Positions 1 through 6,689 of a stretch of 29,062 bases of DNA are shown here, one piece after another. Below the pieces are notes generated by a model. The model saw only the letters and a list, made by a program, of their open reading frames with translations. It ran no database searches and was not told the DNA's origin. Position numbers and translations under genes: made by a program. The DNA comes from Desulfobacteraceae bacterium. Its GTDB lineage: Bacteria > Desulfobacterota > Desulfobacteria > Desulfobacterales > Desulfosalsimonadaceae. The stretch lies in the NCBI GenBank assembly GCA_003551985.1, contig PUOB01000332.1:1-29062 (forward strand). Reading direction: 5' to 3'. Position 1 is the stretch's first letter, and every line of letters starts with the position of its first letter.

Positions 1-2
1 AA

Positions 3-140
3 CAACAGGTGAAAGGCCTGAGGGTCGCCTCGGACATTCAACTTTATCTGGACCTCTATCATTACCCGCTGCGGGGACTGGAACAGGCGGAACATATCTA
101 TGAAAAAAGACTGAAACCGTTGGTGACGACTGATGGATAA
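3..140 (+). CDS. C-terminal end of an AbiEi-type antitoxin/regulator (5' end outside window)
   Basis: The open frame enters from the left edge and encodes 45 residues ending KPLVTTDG. The stretch IQLYLDLYHYPLRGLEQAEH matches the C-terminal pattern of the winged-helix AbiEi_2 family of type IV toxin-antitoxin systems, where a YLDL...RG-E-A signature precedes the end of the protein. Members bind DNA and repress their own operon with a nucleotidyltransferase partner. Its stop overlaps the ATG of the next small frame (ATGGATAA), the tight coupling expected of an antitoxin-toxin pair. Only the tail is visible, so whether the gene is intact upstream cannot be judged. Confidence 0.55.
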   Translation, partial: QQVKGLRVASDIQLYLDLYHYPLRGLEQAEHIYEKRLKPLVTTDG

Positions 141-228
141 ATTTAAATCCGGCTTCCTCAAGACATTGGTGATTATCCGCGAATATCTACCTGGAAGGCG
201 CCTGGAAGGCTGGAATGAAAAGCGATAG
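133..228 (+). pseudogene. Stump of an AbiEii-like nucleotidyltransferase partner
   Basis: A 31-aa frame begins inside the stop region of the upstream AbiEi-like gene. Its residues FLKTLVIIREYLPG resemble the start of the nucleotidyltransferases that follow AbiEi_2 regulators, where a YLP stretch leads into a GGW motif. Here the frame reads RRLEGW and stops at once, and no nucleotidyltransferase core follows in any frame before the opposite-strand gene at 240. I infer that the toxin-like partner was deleted after its first ~25 codons. The match rests on a short segment. Confidence 0.4.
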
Positions 229-239
229 TGTGCGGTAGG

Positions 240-473
240 CTAAGCAGGCGTTTCTTTTTTCATTTTATCCCATTTTTCCTTTATACCCGGGTTTTCAAGC
301 AGACTTGCCAGTTCGGAAATTCGGGGTTCAAGATAGTCGATATCAAGGGTGGCTCGGGGATTTCCCCATTTTGCATTGGCCAGGCCGCCAATGACCATGT
401 AATCTATTTTTTGATTGTTCAGTAAGGCACTGATATCGCGCAGCGATTGTTCAAAGAGGTTTATTTCAGGCAT
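240..473 (-). CDS. Small nucleotidyltransferase-fold protein, probably internally shortened
   Basis: The 77-aa product has the nucleotidyltransferase hallmark: YMVIGGLANAKWGNPRATLD (residues 25-44) followed by the metal-binding D-x-D at 44-46. In MNT/AbiEii-like families this core is followed by a longer domain, giving roughly 150-300 residues. Here the sequence passes from DID directly into a helical tail (ELASLLENPGIKEKWDKMKK), so an in-frame internal deletion is likely. Its start overlaps the end of the upstream 73-aa gene by 13 bp, so the two form a coupled pair. Such pairs usually act as toxin-antitoxin-like modules; activity of this short form is doubtful. Confidence 0.6.
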   Translation of the reverse strand: MPEINLFEQSLRDISALLNNQKIDYMVIGGLANAKWGNPRATLDIDYLEPRISELASLLENPGIKEKWDKMKKETPA

Positions 474-682
474 GCCAGGGCCCTGCGCATTTTCATAATT
501 CCTTCAACATTTATTTCCCTTCCCCTGGCGTTGTCCGGAATGAATTGATACAGCTCAAAAACTGCGTAAAGGCCCTGGTTCTCTTCCATGGCATCCAGGC
601 GATTTTTCTCCCATTCATTAAACCGTCGGAAAGATTCAAGGTGTTGCTTATACGGATTTTTGAAGCTTGATTGATTTTTCAT
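461..682 (-). CDS. Hypothetical 73-aa partner of the small nucleotidyltransferase
   Basis: The 73-aa product (start MKNQSSFKNPYKQHLESF, end MRRALACLK) is hydrophilic and probably alpha-helical, with no signal peptide or membrane segment. It lies immediately upstream of, and overlaps, the nucleotidyltransferase-fold gene at 240-473. This fits the organisation of two-gene modules in which a small helical protein precedes a nucleotidyltransferase. I recognise no named family. No palindromic operator was seen in the 98 bp upstream (683-780). An antitoxin role is inferred from position only. Confidence 0.55.
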   Translation of the reverse strand: MKNQSSFKNPYKQHLESFRRFNEWEKNRLDAMEENQGLYAVFELYQFIPDNARGREINVEGIMKMRRALACLK

Positions 683-780
683 ACAATCAGAATAAAGGTT
701 ATGCGATGGAGAGTCAAGGAGTTAGAGCACGGTTGCTGTGGCATCGCTTTCCAAAGGGGGGGCGAGGGATGATGGGGTTT

Positions 781-1416
781 TCATGAAAAAAATCTGTCAA
801 AAACATCCGCCCATGTTTTCCGGCCGTTGTATGCTTCAGAATTTCCCATCACCTTTAAAATTTCCAGCACGGCATAGCAGTCGGCCAGGGAATCATGAAA
901 TGCGAAGTCGTCTTTTTGACAGATGATCTTCACGGCTTCTTGCAACTTGGGCCATTTGACGCCGAAGTGGGCGTGCGGGATGGCGCAGTAATGGGTGAAA
1001 TTGCGCATAGTACAAAACGTTCGGTGGAACTCGTGCCCGTGAGCGATCTTCAGGAACCTGGCGTCGAACGGGGTGTTGTGGCATACGGCCAGATTCGACT
1101 TCCGGCAAAATATCGGTACATCCGGGTCCTGGATGAAGTGCAGAGGATACGCATCGCCGCTTTGCTGCCGCCTATTTTCAATGACGTCGCGGGTGAGGCC
1201 GTTAACGCGGATTGCAGGGGGGTTGTATGGCTCCATGGGAAAGTAGAAGCGATTGAAGGCCTTTTGGACATCGAAATGCCGGTATCCGCTGGCTCGCCAT
1301 GTCCGCACGTGAAGGGCGGAAAAACTGAGAACGGAGTGCCGGCCGGCGGCCAGGCCGTTGGTTTCGACGTCGAATATAATGAACCCGATAGTCATCGGTA
1401 CAGCAATATAAGCCAT
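781..1416 (-). CDS. DnaQ-like DEDDh 3'-5' exonuclease
   Basis: The 211-aa protein carries all DEDDh exonuclease motifs. Exo I is IIFDVETNG with D16 and E18. Exo II is VCHNTPFDARFL with D118. Exo III is FHDSLADCYAVLE with H174 and D179. The family removes nucleotides from 3' ends of DNA or RNA with two metal ions; stand-alone members act in repair, RNA trimming or accessory proofreading. Length fits a single exonuclease domain with no polymerase or BRCT region. An alternative start at Met8 (position 1395) gives a more typical N-terminus, and neither start has a clear ribosome binding site. It appears monocistronic among accessory genes. Confidence 0.85.
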   Translation of the reverse strand: MAYIAVPMTIGFIIFDVETNGLAAGRHSVLSFSALHVRTWRASGYRHFDVQKAFNRFYFPMEPYNPPAIRVNGLTRDVIENRRQQSGDAYPLHFIQDPDVPIFCRKSNLAVCHNTPFDARFLKIAHGHEFHRTFCTMRNFTHYCAIPHAHFGVKWPKLQEAVKIICQKDDFAFHDSLADCYAVLEILKVMGNSEAYNGRKTWADVFDRFFS

Positions 1417-1512
1417 TTTTCAGGGTTTCAGCAAGAGATCAGTTTTACTGCCTGATTTTAAGCAGCAAAAACAGACAATCAGATACTCGTTTGAAGGCGC
1501 GTCAGGTGCGCA

Positions 1513-2826
1513 TTATGACATCCCGGCGAGATCCGGAAAGCGGGCGATCATATACAGAGGAATATTGATCAGGCAGCCGTCTCTTTTCAGGTTCAAGCGG
1601 GTTGTGCGCGCAAGAACAGGCGGGTTATACTTGTTGGCATAAGAAAGCAGGCTTTTGCTTTTTGGATTTTCACCCGCTTTGACCTCCAGGGGTATGATCC
1701 TGTTTCCGGATTCACATACGAAATCAACCTCGGCCGTGCCGGCGCTTTGCCAGTAATACAGGCCCATATCGTGGGACGCCCTCAGTTGTGCAGCCACGAA
1801 GTTTTCAACCAGCGCTCCTTCGAATTCCCTGAAAGCCCTGTCTCCGGTGACCATGGATGCAGGATCGATTCTGGCCATTGCGCCGAGCAGGCCGACATCC
1901 AGGGCATATATTTTAAAAATATTGCCTTCCCGATAGGCTGCAAGGGGTTGCCTGGCGGTAGAGACGCGAAAGGCCCTGAGTATCAGTCCGGATTTTTCCA
2001 GCCACTCGATCGAATTTTCAAAATCTCTGATCCTTGCGTTTTTTCTGAGCAGCGAAAAAACGAATTTCCTGTTTTCCTTTCCCAGTTGTGCCGGAATGGA
2101 TTCCCATATCATGCCGAGTTTCGGGATATCCGGAGCGGACGCATACTTGGCGAAGTCGAGGGAATATGCGGCAAGAATATCTTTTTGTATTTTTCTTACA
2201 CCAAGACCTTCGTTTGTCTCAGTATAATGAGCAACCGCCTCCGGCATCCCGCCGGTAAAATAATAGGTCCGAAGCCGGGCTGTCAGCTCCTGGTGAAAAG
2301 GCTTCGGCAGAGGGGCAATATCCGCTATTTTCGATAAATATTGCCGCAGGTGCGGTGCGCCTGAAGCGCTTAAAAACTCCATGAATGTCATGGGATAGAG
2401 GTCAATGAAATGCACCTTTCCCACCGGAAAGGCGCCCGGGCCGGAAAGGGTTATTCCAAGCAGGGAGCCAGCACCGGCAATATGATATTCAGGGGCGTTC
2501 TCATGAAAATATTTGAGCGATCGCAAGGCGCCTTCCGAAGCCTGGATCTCATCGAATACGATCAGGTCGAGGCCCGGCCGTATTTTCCGGGCGGCATAAA
2601 GAGAGAGGTTTTCCATGATTTCTGCCGGCCGGACCCTTTGGCTGAAAAAGTCCTTCAGGCCGGGGTCTTCTTCAAAATTGAAATACGCAAGCGACTCGTA
2701 TTCCGCGTTTCCGAAGACCTTCAATAAATGGGTTTTACCGGTCTGCCGGGCGCCTCGGAGCAACAAGGGCTTTCTCCGGGGATCAGATTTCCAGGCCCGC
2801 AATTGTTCGTAAGCATCTCGTTTCAT
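1513..2826 (-). CDS. AAA+ ATPase with C-terminal DUF4143
   Basis: The 437-aa protein is a full-length member of the AAA_14-DUF4143 family. Walker A is GARQTGKT (residues 25-32) and Walker B is LDLIVFDEIQ (86-95). The C-terminal part has the nuclease-like DUF4143 pattern YYWQSAGTAEVDFV...IIPLEVKAGE. The family's biological role is not established; members are very common in accessory DNA. A sigma70-like promoter ends 6 bp before the ATG, suggesting a leaderless mRNA, and two perfect inverted repeats lie just upstream. A second intact ATPase of the same family is at 23635, and a truncated P-loop ATPase at 21877. Confidence 0.85.
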   Translation of the reverse strand: MKRDAYEQLRAWKSDPRRKPLLLRGARQTGKTHLLKVFGNAEYESLAYFNFEEDPGLKDFFSQRVRPAEIMENLSLYAARKIRPGLDLIVFDEIQASEGALRSLKYFHENAPEYHIAGAGSLLGITLSGPGAFPVGKVHFIDLYPMTFMEFLSASGAPHLRQYLSKIADIAPLPKPFHQELTARLRTYYFTGGMPEAVAHYTETNEGLGVRKIQKDILAAYSLDFAKYASAPDIPKLGMIWESIPAQLGKENRKFVFSLLRKNARIRDFENSIEWLEKSGLILRAFRVSTARQPLAAYREGNIFKIYALDVGLLGAMARIDPASMVTGDRAFREFEGALVENFVAAQLRASHDMGLYYWQSAGTAEVDFVCESGNRIIPLEVKAGENPKSKSLLSYANKYNPPVLARTTRLNLKRDGCLINIPLYMIARFPDLAGMS

Positions 2827-2832
2827 AGGCCT

Positions 2833-2861
2833 TATATAATATCCACGGAACAGGAAGTCAA
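2833..2861 (-). promoter_or_regulatory. Putative sigma70-like promoter of the DUF4143 ATPase
   Basis: On the minus strand TTGACT (2861-2856) and TATATA (2838-2833) are separated by 17 bp. Only six bases (AGGCCT) lie between the -10 box and the ATG at 2826, so the transcript would start at or next to the start codon. Confidence 0.5.
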
Positions 2862-2870
2862 TTTAATATT

Positions 2871-2900
2871 TATAAAAATGTAATATATTCCATTTTTATA
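2871..2900. promoter_or_regulatory. Perfect inverted repeat, 10-bp arms
   Basis: TATAAAAATG (2871-2880) and CATTTTTATA (2891-2900) are perfect reverse complements around a 10-bp AT-rich spacer. The site lies just upstream of the -35 box of the ATPase at 1513-2826, so it is a candidate operator. Confidence 0.5.
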
Positions 2901-2904
2901 TTGG

Positions 2905-2930
2905 TAAAATGTGAAAATATTCACATTTTA
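2905..2930. promoter_or_regulatory. Perfect inverted repeat, 11-bp arms
   Basis: TAAAATGTGAA (2905-2915) and TTCACATTTTA (2920-2930) are perfect reverse complements around AATA. The TGTGA...TCACA core resembles a CRP/FNR-type half-site arrangement, although the spacing is not that of a classical site. It lies 80-100 bp upstream of the ATPase start and directly beside repeat copy A. Confidence 0.5.
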
Positions 2931-2946
2931 TGGCCGTCAACGGTCA

Positions 2947-3225
2947 ACGGGGTCGGACCAAGCTAACCGGCTGCATTTAATCGCTTTATATTCAAAAAAC
3001 AGGCCTTTTTTCAGGCTATATGGCACTTTTTGAACCCAAAAAGAGCCATATAACGGCTTTGCCCTTCCCCAATGCCGCATCTGCCCTGGTATGTACGACT
3101 GCGCTGCTCATGTCTGGGCAATACTGTCTTTTTTAGCCCCAAAAAGCTCGATATAGGCCACATTTGAGGGGTAATTATGAATTTATGTTGTTTATTTATA
3201 GTATGTTATCATGGCCCGACCCCGT
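2947..3225 (+). mobile_element. 279-bp TIR element, copy A (full length)
   Basis: The element runs from ACGGGGTCGGACCAAGCTAA to GTTATCATGGCCCGACCCCG plus T, whose ends are ~21-bp imperfect terminal inverted repeats. It has the same 279-bp length as copy D at 12587-12865. Inside is a 14-pair hairpin with one A-A mismatch: TATATGGCACTTTTT at 3017-3031 and AAAAAGAGCCATATA at 3038-3052. A related CTTTTTTAGCCCCAAAAAG hairpin follows near 3127. No transposase or convincing protein is encoded, so it resembles a MITE or another non-autonomous element. The flanks contain irregular extra copies of the tip sequence. Confidence 0.8.
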
Positions 3226-3363
3226 TTCGCGACCCCGTTTCGCCCGTTTCGCCGTTTCGACTGCGCAGATGGGGGACTGGGGGTGGAGGTCGTCCCAGAA
3301 GAAAACCTTGTCCGCGTGAATGACCTGGTCGAGTTTTTTTGCCGGTTTGTTGAACCCGTATTC
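3196..3363 (-). pseudogene. C-terminal fragment of a GDSL/SGNH-like esterase running into repeat copy A
   Basis: Read on the minus strand, a frame without a start gives YGFNKPAKKLDQVIHADKVF and then FWDDLHPQSPICA. The FWD-x-(V/L)HP pattern is block V of GDSL/SGNH esterases, supplying the catalytic Asp and His near the C-terminus. An in-frame TAG lies immediately upstream, so the N-terminal part is missing. Downstream, the frame passes through tip repeats of element copy A and stops inside its right end. The gene was therefore broken on both sides. The family call rests on one motif. Confidence 0.45.
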
Positions 3364-3715
3364 CTACGACATTAAACCCGCTTCCCAGTGACGCAATGGA
3401 TATTAAAATATGCCATTCCAATGACTTCAAAGGCATCAAATTCTTCAATCGTAGCATGGCATGATCGTTGCTATGCGTGCTATATATCACCTTTCGGAAT
3501 CAATATTGAACCATGGCCGCCAAGTTCCTATATAGAAGCCTTCCGTGAAGAACCTTTCTGCTGGCAGTTCAAAATGATATGGGCATACCAGAAGTGGCAC
3601 GGCAGGCGGTATTACCGTAAAAGCATTCGACCGGCCATGCAAAAACGCTTTGCCGGTCTTTGATATCATCTGTATGTCATAAAGTATATAGGCCCCGACA
3701 CACAGGACAACGGCG
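3364..3715. other. Gene-poor stretch, no supported feature
   Basis: About 350 bp lie between the esterase fragment and the nitroreductase gene. Both strands have open frames of 90-100 codons that overlap each other. None has a recognisable domain, a ribosome binding site or composition supporting coding. This may be relic sequence. Confidence 0.4.
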
Positions 3716-4576
3716 CTATATATCCCTCGGATATTTCCAGCTGGCAATATATTCCACATCCTTAGGCACGGAGGAAATATCAGGGTTTTCAATTTTCCAG
3801 AGGCCGTTTATACAATCGATGCCGGCGGCAAGCTCGAAATGACACATGGCGATTCCCATGTCGATACGCTGTAAATCCATCGTGAACATGCTTTTAAATC
3901 CTGCTGTCCGCTTCAGAAAAAAATGAACGCCGCTATCATCTGCAATCAGGCGCCAGGGCTGCTTGTTTACGGCCGAAGGAGCGAGCCTGACCATTTCAAG
4001 GGGGACTTCGAGTTCGCCAGCGTTGTTTTTATTCAGGGGTTCATTGAATGTACGATAAAAAAAGATTTCCGGCCAGGGTTTACGGTTTTTTGATCCGGCG
4101 CTCACGTGAAAGGCCAGGTCTGTCAAGCTGCGCCTGCCGGCGCGGTATCCAATCGGACTGACAACAGGCAGGGTTTCTTCGGATTTCAGCGTGATCTTTT
4201 CGGCAAACATTTCCCTGCTGAAGCTCGCCCCCATCCAGCAGGTGTCCAGGCCTATGGCCGTTGCATAGAGAATGATCCGCTCAAATAAATACCCAACATC
4301 TTCCATATCCCCCGGGGCTTTTTCGACAATGCCCGCAATGAACGTTTCCGCGCCCTTGATCACGCCGTAAGTGCCGGCAACTTTTCCCGTGAAGTTCAGA
4401 TTCAGGTCAACCATTTCAAACCTTGCAGATGAGCCGAATGGCGGCTTCTTCAGATCCGCAATAAACTGTAAAACCTGTTTTTTTGTTTCCTTTTCTACAG
4501 GCTTGTCGGAATAGGTCCGACAGGATTTTCTTTTTTTGATGATATCCGTTATTGGCATATTCGTCAGGCCGGCCAT
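3716..4576 (-). CDS. TM-nitroreductase family flavoprotein
   Basis: The product, about 286 aa from the chosen start, resembles the putative TM-nitroreductase family, in which two nitroreductase-like repeats form one FMN-binding unit. The N-terminal part has KKRKSCRTYSDKPVEKE, the basic R-x-S-x-R-x-Y FMN phosphate-binding motif of nitroreductases. The second half has RLAPSAVNKQPWRLI, the typical APSA-N-QPW motif. Such proteins bind FMN; their substrates are generally unknown. I chose the ATG at 4576 because AGAGGATG sits seven bases upstream. The frame is open to an ATG at 4627. The gene is monocistronic. Confidence 0.75.
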   Translation of the reverse strand: MAGLTNMPITDIIKKRKSCRTYSDKPVEKETKKQVLQFIADLKKPPFGSSARFEMVDLNLNFTGKVAGTYGVIKGAETFIAGIVEKAPGDMEDVGYLFERIILYATAIGLDTCWMGASFSREMFAEKITLKSEETLPVVSPIGYRAGRRSLTDLAFHVSAGSKNRKPWPEIFFYRTFNEPLNKNNAGELEVPLEMVRLAPSAVNKQPWRLIADDSGVHFFLKRTAGFKSMFTMDLQRIDMGIAMCHFELAAGIDCINGLWKIENPDISSVPKDVEYIASWKYPRDI

Positions 4577-4986
4577 ATTGTTCATCCTCTTCATAAAGGC
4601 GATAAATGAAAAGATGGATATTTCCAAAGAATTATGGACATGTTCATAATCTCACATAAACAAGAAAAAGATAAGGGGCTTCAAACATTGATCAGGTCCC
4701 TCAAAGCCGTCTTTGTCGATCTCCTTAATAATGCCGATATTCCCATTAAAAACGCCCGGATTGTAATTGTTTCGCCGGTGAATAACCCGATCGATATAAA
4801 GCTTGCGGACAATATCTGCGGCGGAAAGCCCGTAATGCATTTCTAACATTGAAAAACTTGTTTTCCATATTATTTCTGCCCCTGCTGATTGTGAGCAAAA
4901 TCGACTTGACCCCATACTACCAAACAAGATATTAATATTCCATACTATTTTAATTGTAGGGGATTTACCATCCTTTTGAAAAGACA
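4577..4986. other. AT-rich intergenic region with a putative promoter for the downstream pair
   Basis: About 410 bp separate divergent genes. A plus-strand TTGACC (4906-4911) and ATATTA (4929-4934) with a 17-bp spacer could drive the 4987-5848 pair. A 70-codon plus-strand frame and a 111-codon minus-strand frame overlap here. Neither has a Shine-Dalgarno or a recognisable domain, so I do not call them. Confidence 0.35.
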
Positions 4987-5184
4987 ATGTATGTAATCAA
5001 AAAAGGATTTCTTTACCTTGCAGAGACGGTCATTAACAGCGCCTATACTAGAAACCTACGTTATGCGAGGTTTTTTGAGAGCGATGAAGCGGCTGAACGC
5101 GAAAAATGCGACAATGAAATTGTTGTTGTAATAAATGCCGATGAATTATGCCGTCGAAAGGAAAATCCGCAATATGAGCATTGA
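4987..5184 (+). CDS. Small 65-aa hypothetical protein
   Basis: The product begins MYVIKKGFLYLAETVINSAY and ends in a charged tail with several Glu and Arg residues. Short proteins with an N-terminal Y-V-I-K-G-x-x-Y-L stretch followed by YARFF and E-A-A-E-R resemble small beta-alpha-beta proteins of unknown function, but I cannot name the family. Its end overlaps the start of the metallo-hydrolase gene by 11 bp, which argues for real translation and coupling. A putative promoter lies about 50 bp upstream. No cysteine cluster, signal peptide or membrane segment is present. Confidence 0.5.
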   Translation: MYVIKKGFLYLAETVINSAYTRNLRYARFFESDEAAEREKCDNEIVVVINADELCRRKENPQYEH

Positions 5185-5848
5185 CATTCATAAGATCCCC
5201 ATGGGTGCCTGCCAATCCTATATCATCAGGGGCGAAGGCGCTGTAATGATTGATAGTGGCACACCAAAGAAAAAAGACGCATTCATCAAGGGGATTGAAA
5301 GCGCCTCGATAAACCCGGAAAGCATCAACTTGCTCATTCTGACGCACGGACACTGGGATCATATCGGTTCAGCCAGGGAGATAAAAGAACTCACGGGAGC
5401 CAGCATAGCCATGCACAAAAATGATCAAAAATGGCTTGAAAAAGCGCAAAAACCCTTGCCGCCAGGGGTGACACTGTGGGGCAAAATATTTATCAGGCTG
5501 CTGGCGCCATTTATGCCCTTTATTCATATCCCCCCAGTGAACGTTGATATCGCTTTGGGGGATGAAGACTTTTCCTTGCATGATTACGGGGTTCCCGGAA
5601 AAATAGTCCATACGCCTGGCCATTCTCCAGGTTCTGTGAGCGTTTTATTGGACACAGGGGATGTCTTTGTCGGGGATTCGGCTATGAACGCCTTCCCTAT
5701 GCGTTTAAGCCCGGGACTGCCCATATTCGCTGAAAACCTGCAGGAATTAAAAGACAGTTGGCAATCGCTGCTGAACCGTGGCGCAAAGATGGTTTATCCA
5801 GCACACGGCAAGCCCTTTCCCGCTGAAATCATGCAAAAATGTTGTTGA
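5174..5848 (+). CDS. Metallo-beta-lactamase-fold hydrolase
   Basis: The 224-aa protein has the dinuclear metal site of the metallo-beta-lactamase fold. THGHWDHIG supplies H58, H60, D62 and H63; HTPGHSPGS supplies H150; GDS supplies D168; YPAHGKPF supplies H211. The full set implies an active hydrolase of the glyoxalase II/RNase Z-like superfamily. There is no signal peptide, so it is probably cytoplasmic; the substrate cannot be assigned. I chose the ATG at 5174 over 5135 because AAGGA precedes it and homology starts at MSIDIHKIPMGACQSYII. It overlaps the 65-aa gene upstream. Relic DNA with an IHF fragment follows. Confidence 0.85.
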   Translation: MSIDIHKIPMGACQSYIIRGEGAVMIDSGTPKKKDAFIKGIESASINPESINLLILTHGHWDHIGSAREIKELTGASIAMHKNDQKWLEKAQKPLPPGVTLWGKIFIRLLAPFMPFIHIPPVNVDIALGDEDFSLHDYGVPGKIVHTPGHSPGSVSVLLDTGDVFVGDSAMNAFPMRLSPGLPIFAENLQELKDSWQSLLNRGAKMVYPAHGKPFPAEIMQKCC

Positions 5849-5864
5849 GTTTTACGGAATATAG

Positions 5865-6077
5865 TGGGGTATAGTCAATAACATACAACAACGAAGCCTG
5901 GAAAACGGCGAAGATGTGCTTATTTCCGGCTTCGGAAAGTTTTGCGTGAAAGGCCAATCTCCGAGGCGAGGCAGAAACATAGTCACTGGCGACGACCTGC
6001 TGCTGGAGGCCCGCAAGGTTGTGACCTTTAAGCCATCCAGTAAATTGAGAGAGAAGATAAACGGAAATAAACGATAA
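5865..6077 (+). pseudogene. C-terminal fragment of an IHF/HU-type DNA-bending protein
   Basis: An open frame without a start codon gives SLENGEDVLISGFGKFCVKG, then RRGRNIVTGDDLLLEARKVV and TFKPSSKLREKING. These match the IHF alpha-like C-terminal two thirds: the GFGKF beta-turn, the RRGRN-x-x-TG DNA-binding arm and the FKPS-LR-KING tail. The first ~40 residues, which form the dimer helices, are missing, and the upstream frame closes at a TAG at 5862. The fragment ends TAATG, overlapping the ATG of the next gene. Chromosomal IHF is presumably encoded elsewhere. Confidence 0.75.
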
Positions 6078-6403
6078 TGTCCCAAAAACGCATCCTGATT
6101 CCCACCGAATCCGAAAGCGACTGGAAATCCCTCCTTGCCGAACCTGAAAAGCAATGGCGACCGGGATATTCTGCCATGCTGACAGCAAAGTCATGGGAAA
6201 ACGCCGGCGGCCTGCCACCTGAAATAGAATCTGTCTTTACCGTCACTGAAGCGAGTTATTTCAACAACCTTTTCGGGGATTACGCCGGTTTTATAAGCTT
6301 GTATGGCGCCACGCCTGTCAAGGATCAGCTAATCTTTCTTGCTGATATTGACGGGACTTTATTGTTCTCTGCCTGGGTATATACGTCACCTGGTCAGGCC
6401 TGA
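6077..6403 (+). CDS. Hypothetical 108-aa protein following the IHF fragment
   Basis: The product starts MSQKRILIPTESESDWKSLL and contains WRPGYSAMLTAKSWENAGGL, a pattern I associate with conserved small proteins near accessory nuclease or defence genes. I cannot name the family with confidence. The start overlaps the stop of the IHF fragment (TAATG), and GAGAGAAG about 25 bp upstream is too distant to be a strong ribosome binding site, so expression may once have depended on coupling. The C-terminus (LFSAWVYTSPGQA) looks abrupt, and the protein may be truncated. Confidence 0.5.
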   Translation: MSQKRILIPTESESDWKSLLAEPEKQWRPGYSAMLTAKSWENAGGLPPEIESVFTVTEASYFNNLFGDYAGFISLYGATPVKDQLIFLADIDGTLLFSAWVYTSPGQA

Positions 6404-6455
6404 AATGGCTTCTTGTTTCTGATTTTTCTATAATGGAAAATGAGGGGGGCTGGAA

Positions 6456-6515
6456 ATGAGCGATATAGACAAGGCAGAGCAGTTATTCCGTCGGGCGAAT
6501 CTGCCCGTTAAGTAA
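6456..6515 (+). pseudogene. 19-codon stump of a gene start
   Basis: A strong ribosome binding stretch (GAGGGGGGCTGGAA) precedes an ATG opening MSDIDKAEQLFRRANLPVK and an immediate TAA. The good start signal with only 19 codons suggests a gene lost after its first codons. No continuation is visible in the other frames. The remaining sequence from 6404 to 6689 shows nothing else I can support. Confidence 0.3.
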
Positions 6516-6689
6516 GCCAGGGGCAAGACCTGCCGTTGCTATAAGACAACGCTGCTGATGACGGGCGAGTGAATGTAACGCGAGCATTTGCGTATCATTC
6601 TTCCATCGATAATAACATCGATGACATGGCAATTCGACTTCAGAGGCAGACGACGGGATCAATCTATCTTTAACATTATCCGGAGATGA

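Noticed and set aside
895..1455. 186-codon plus-strand frame opposite the exonuclease gene
   Set aside because: It is antisense to the DEDDh exonuclease, whose catalytic motifs are all present. No domain or ribosome site is seen.
4634..4987. Overlapping 70-codon (+) and 111-codon (-) frames in the 4577-4986 gap
   Set aside because: Neither has a ribosome binding site or recognisable domain, and they exclude each other. A promoter-like site lies within the gap.
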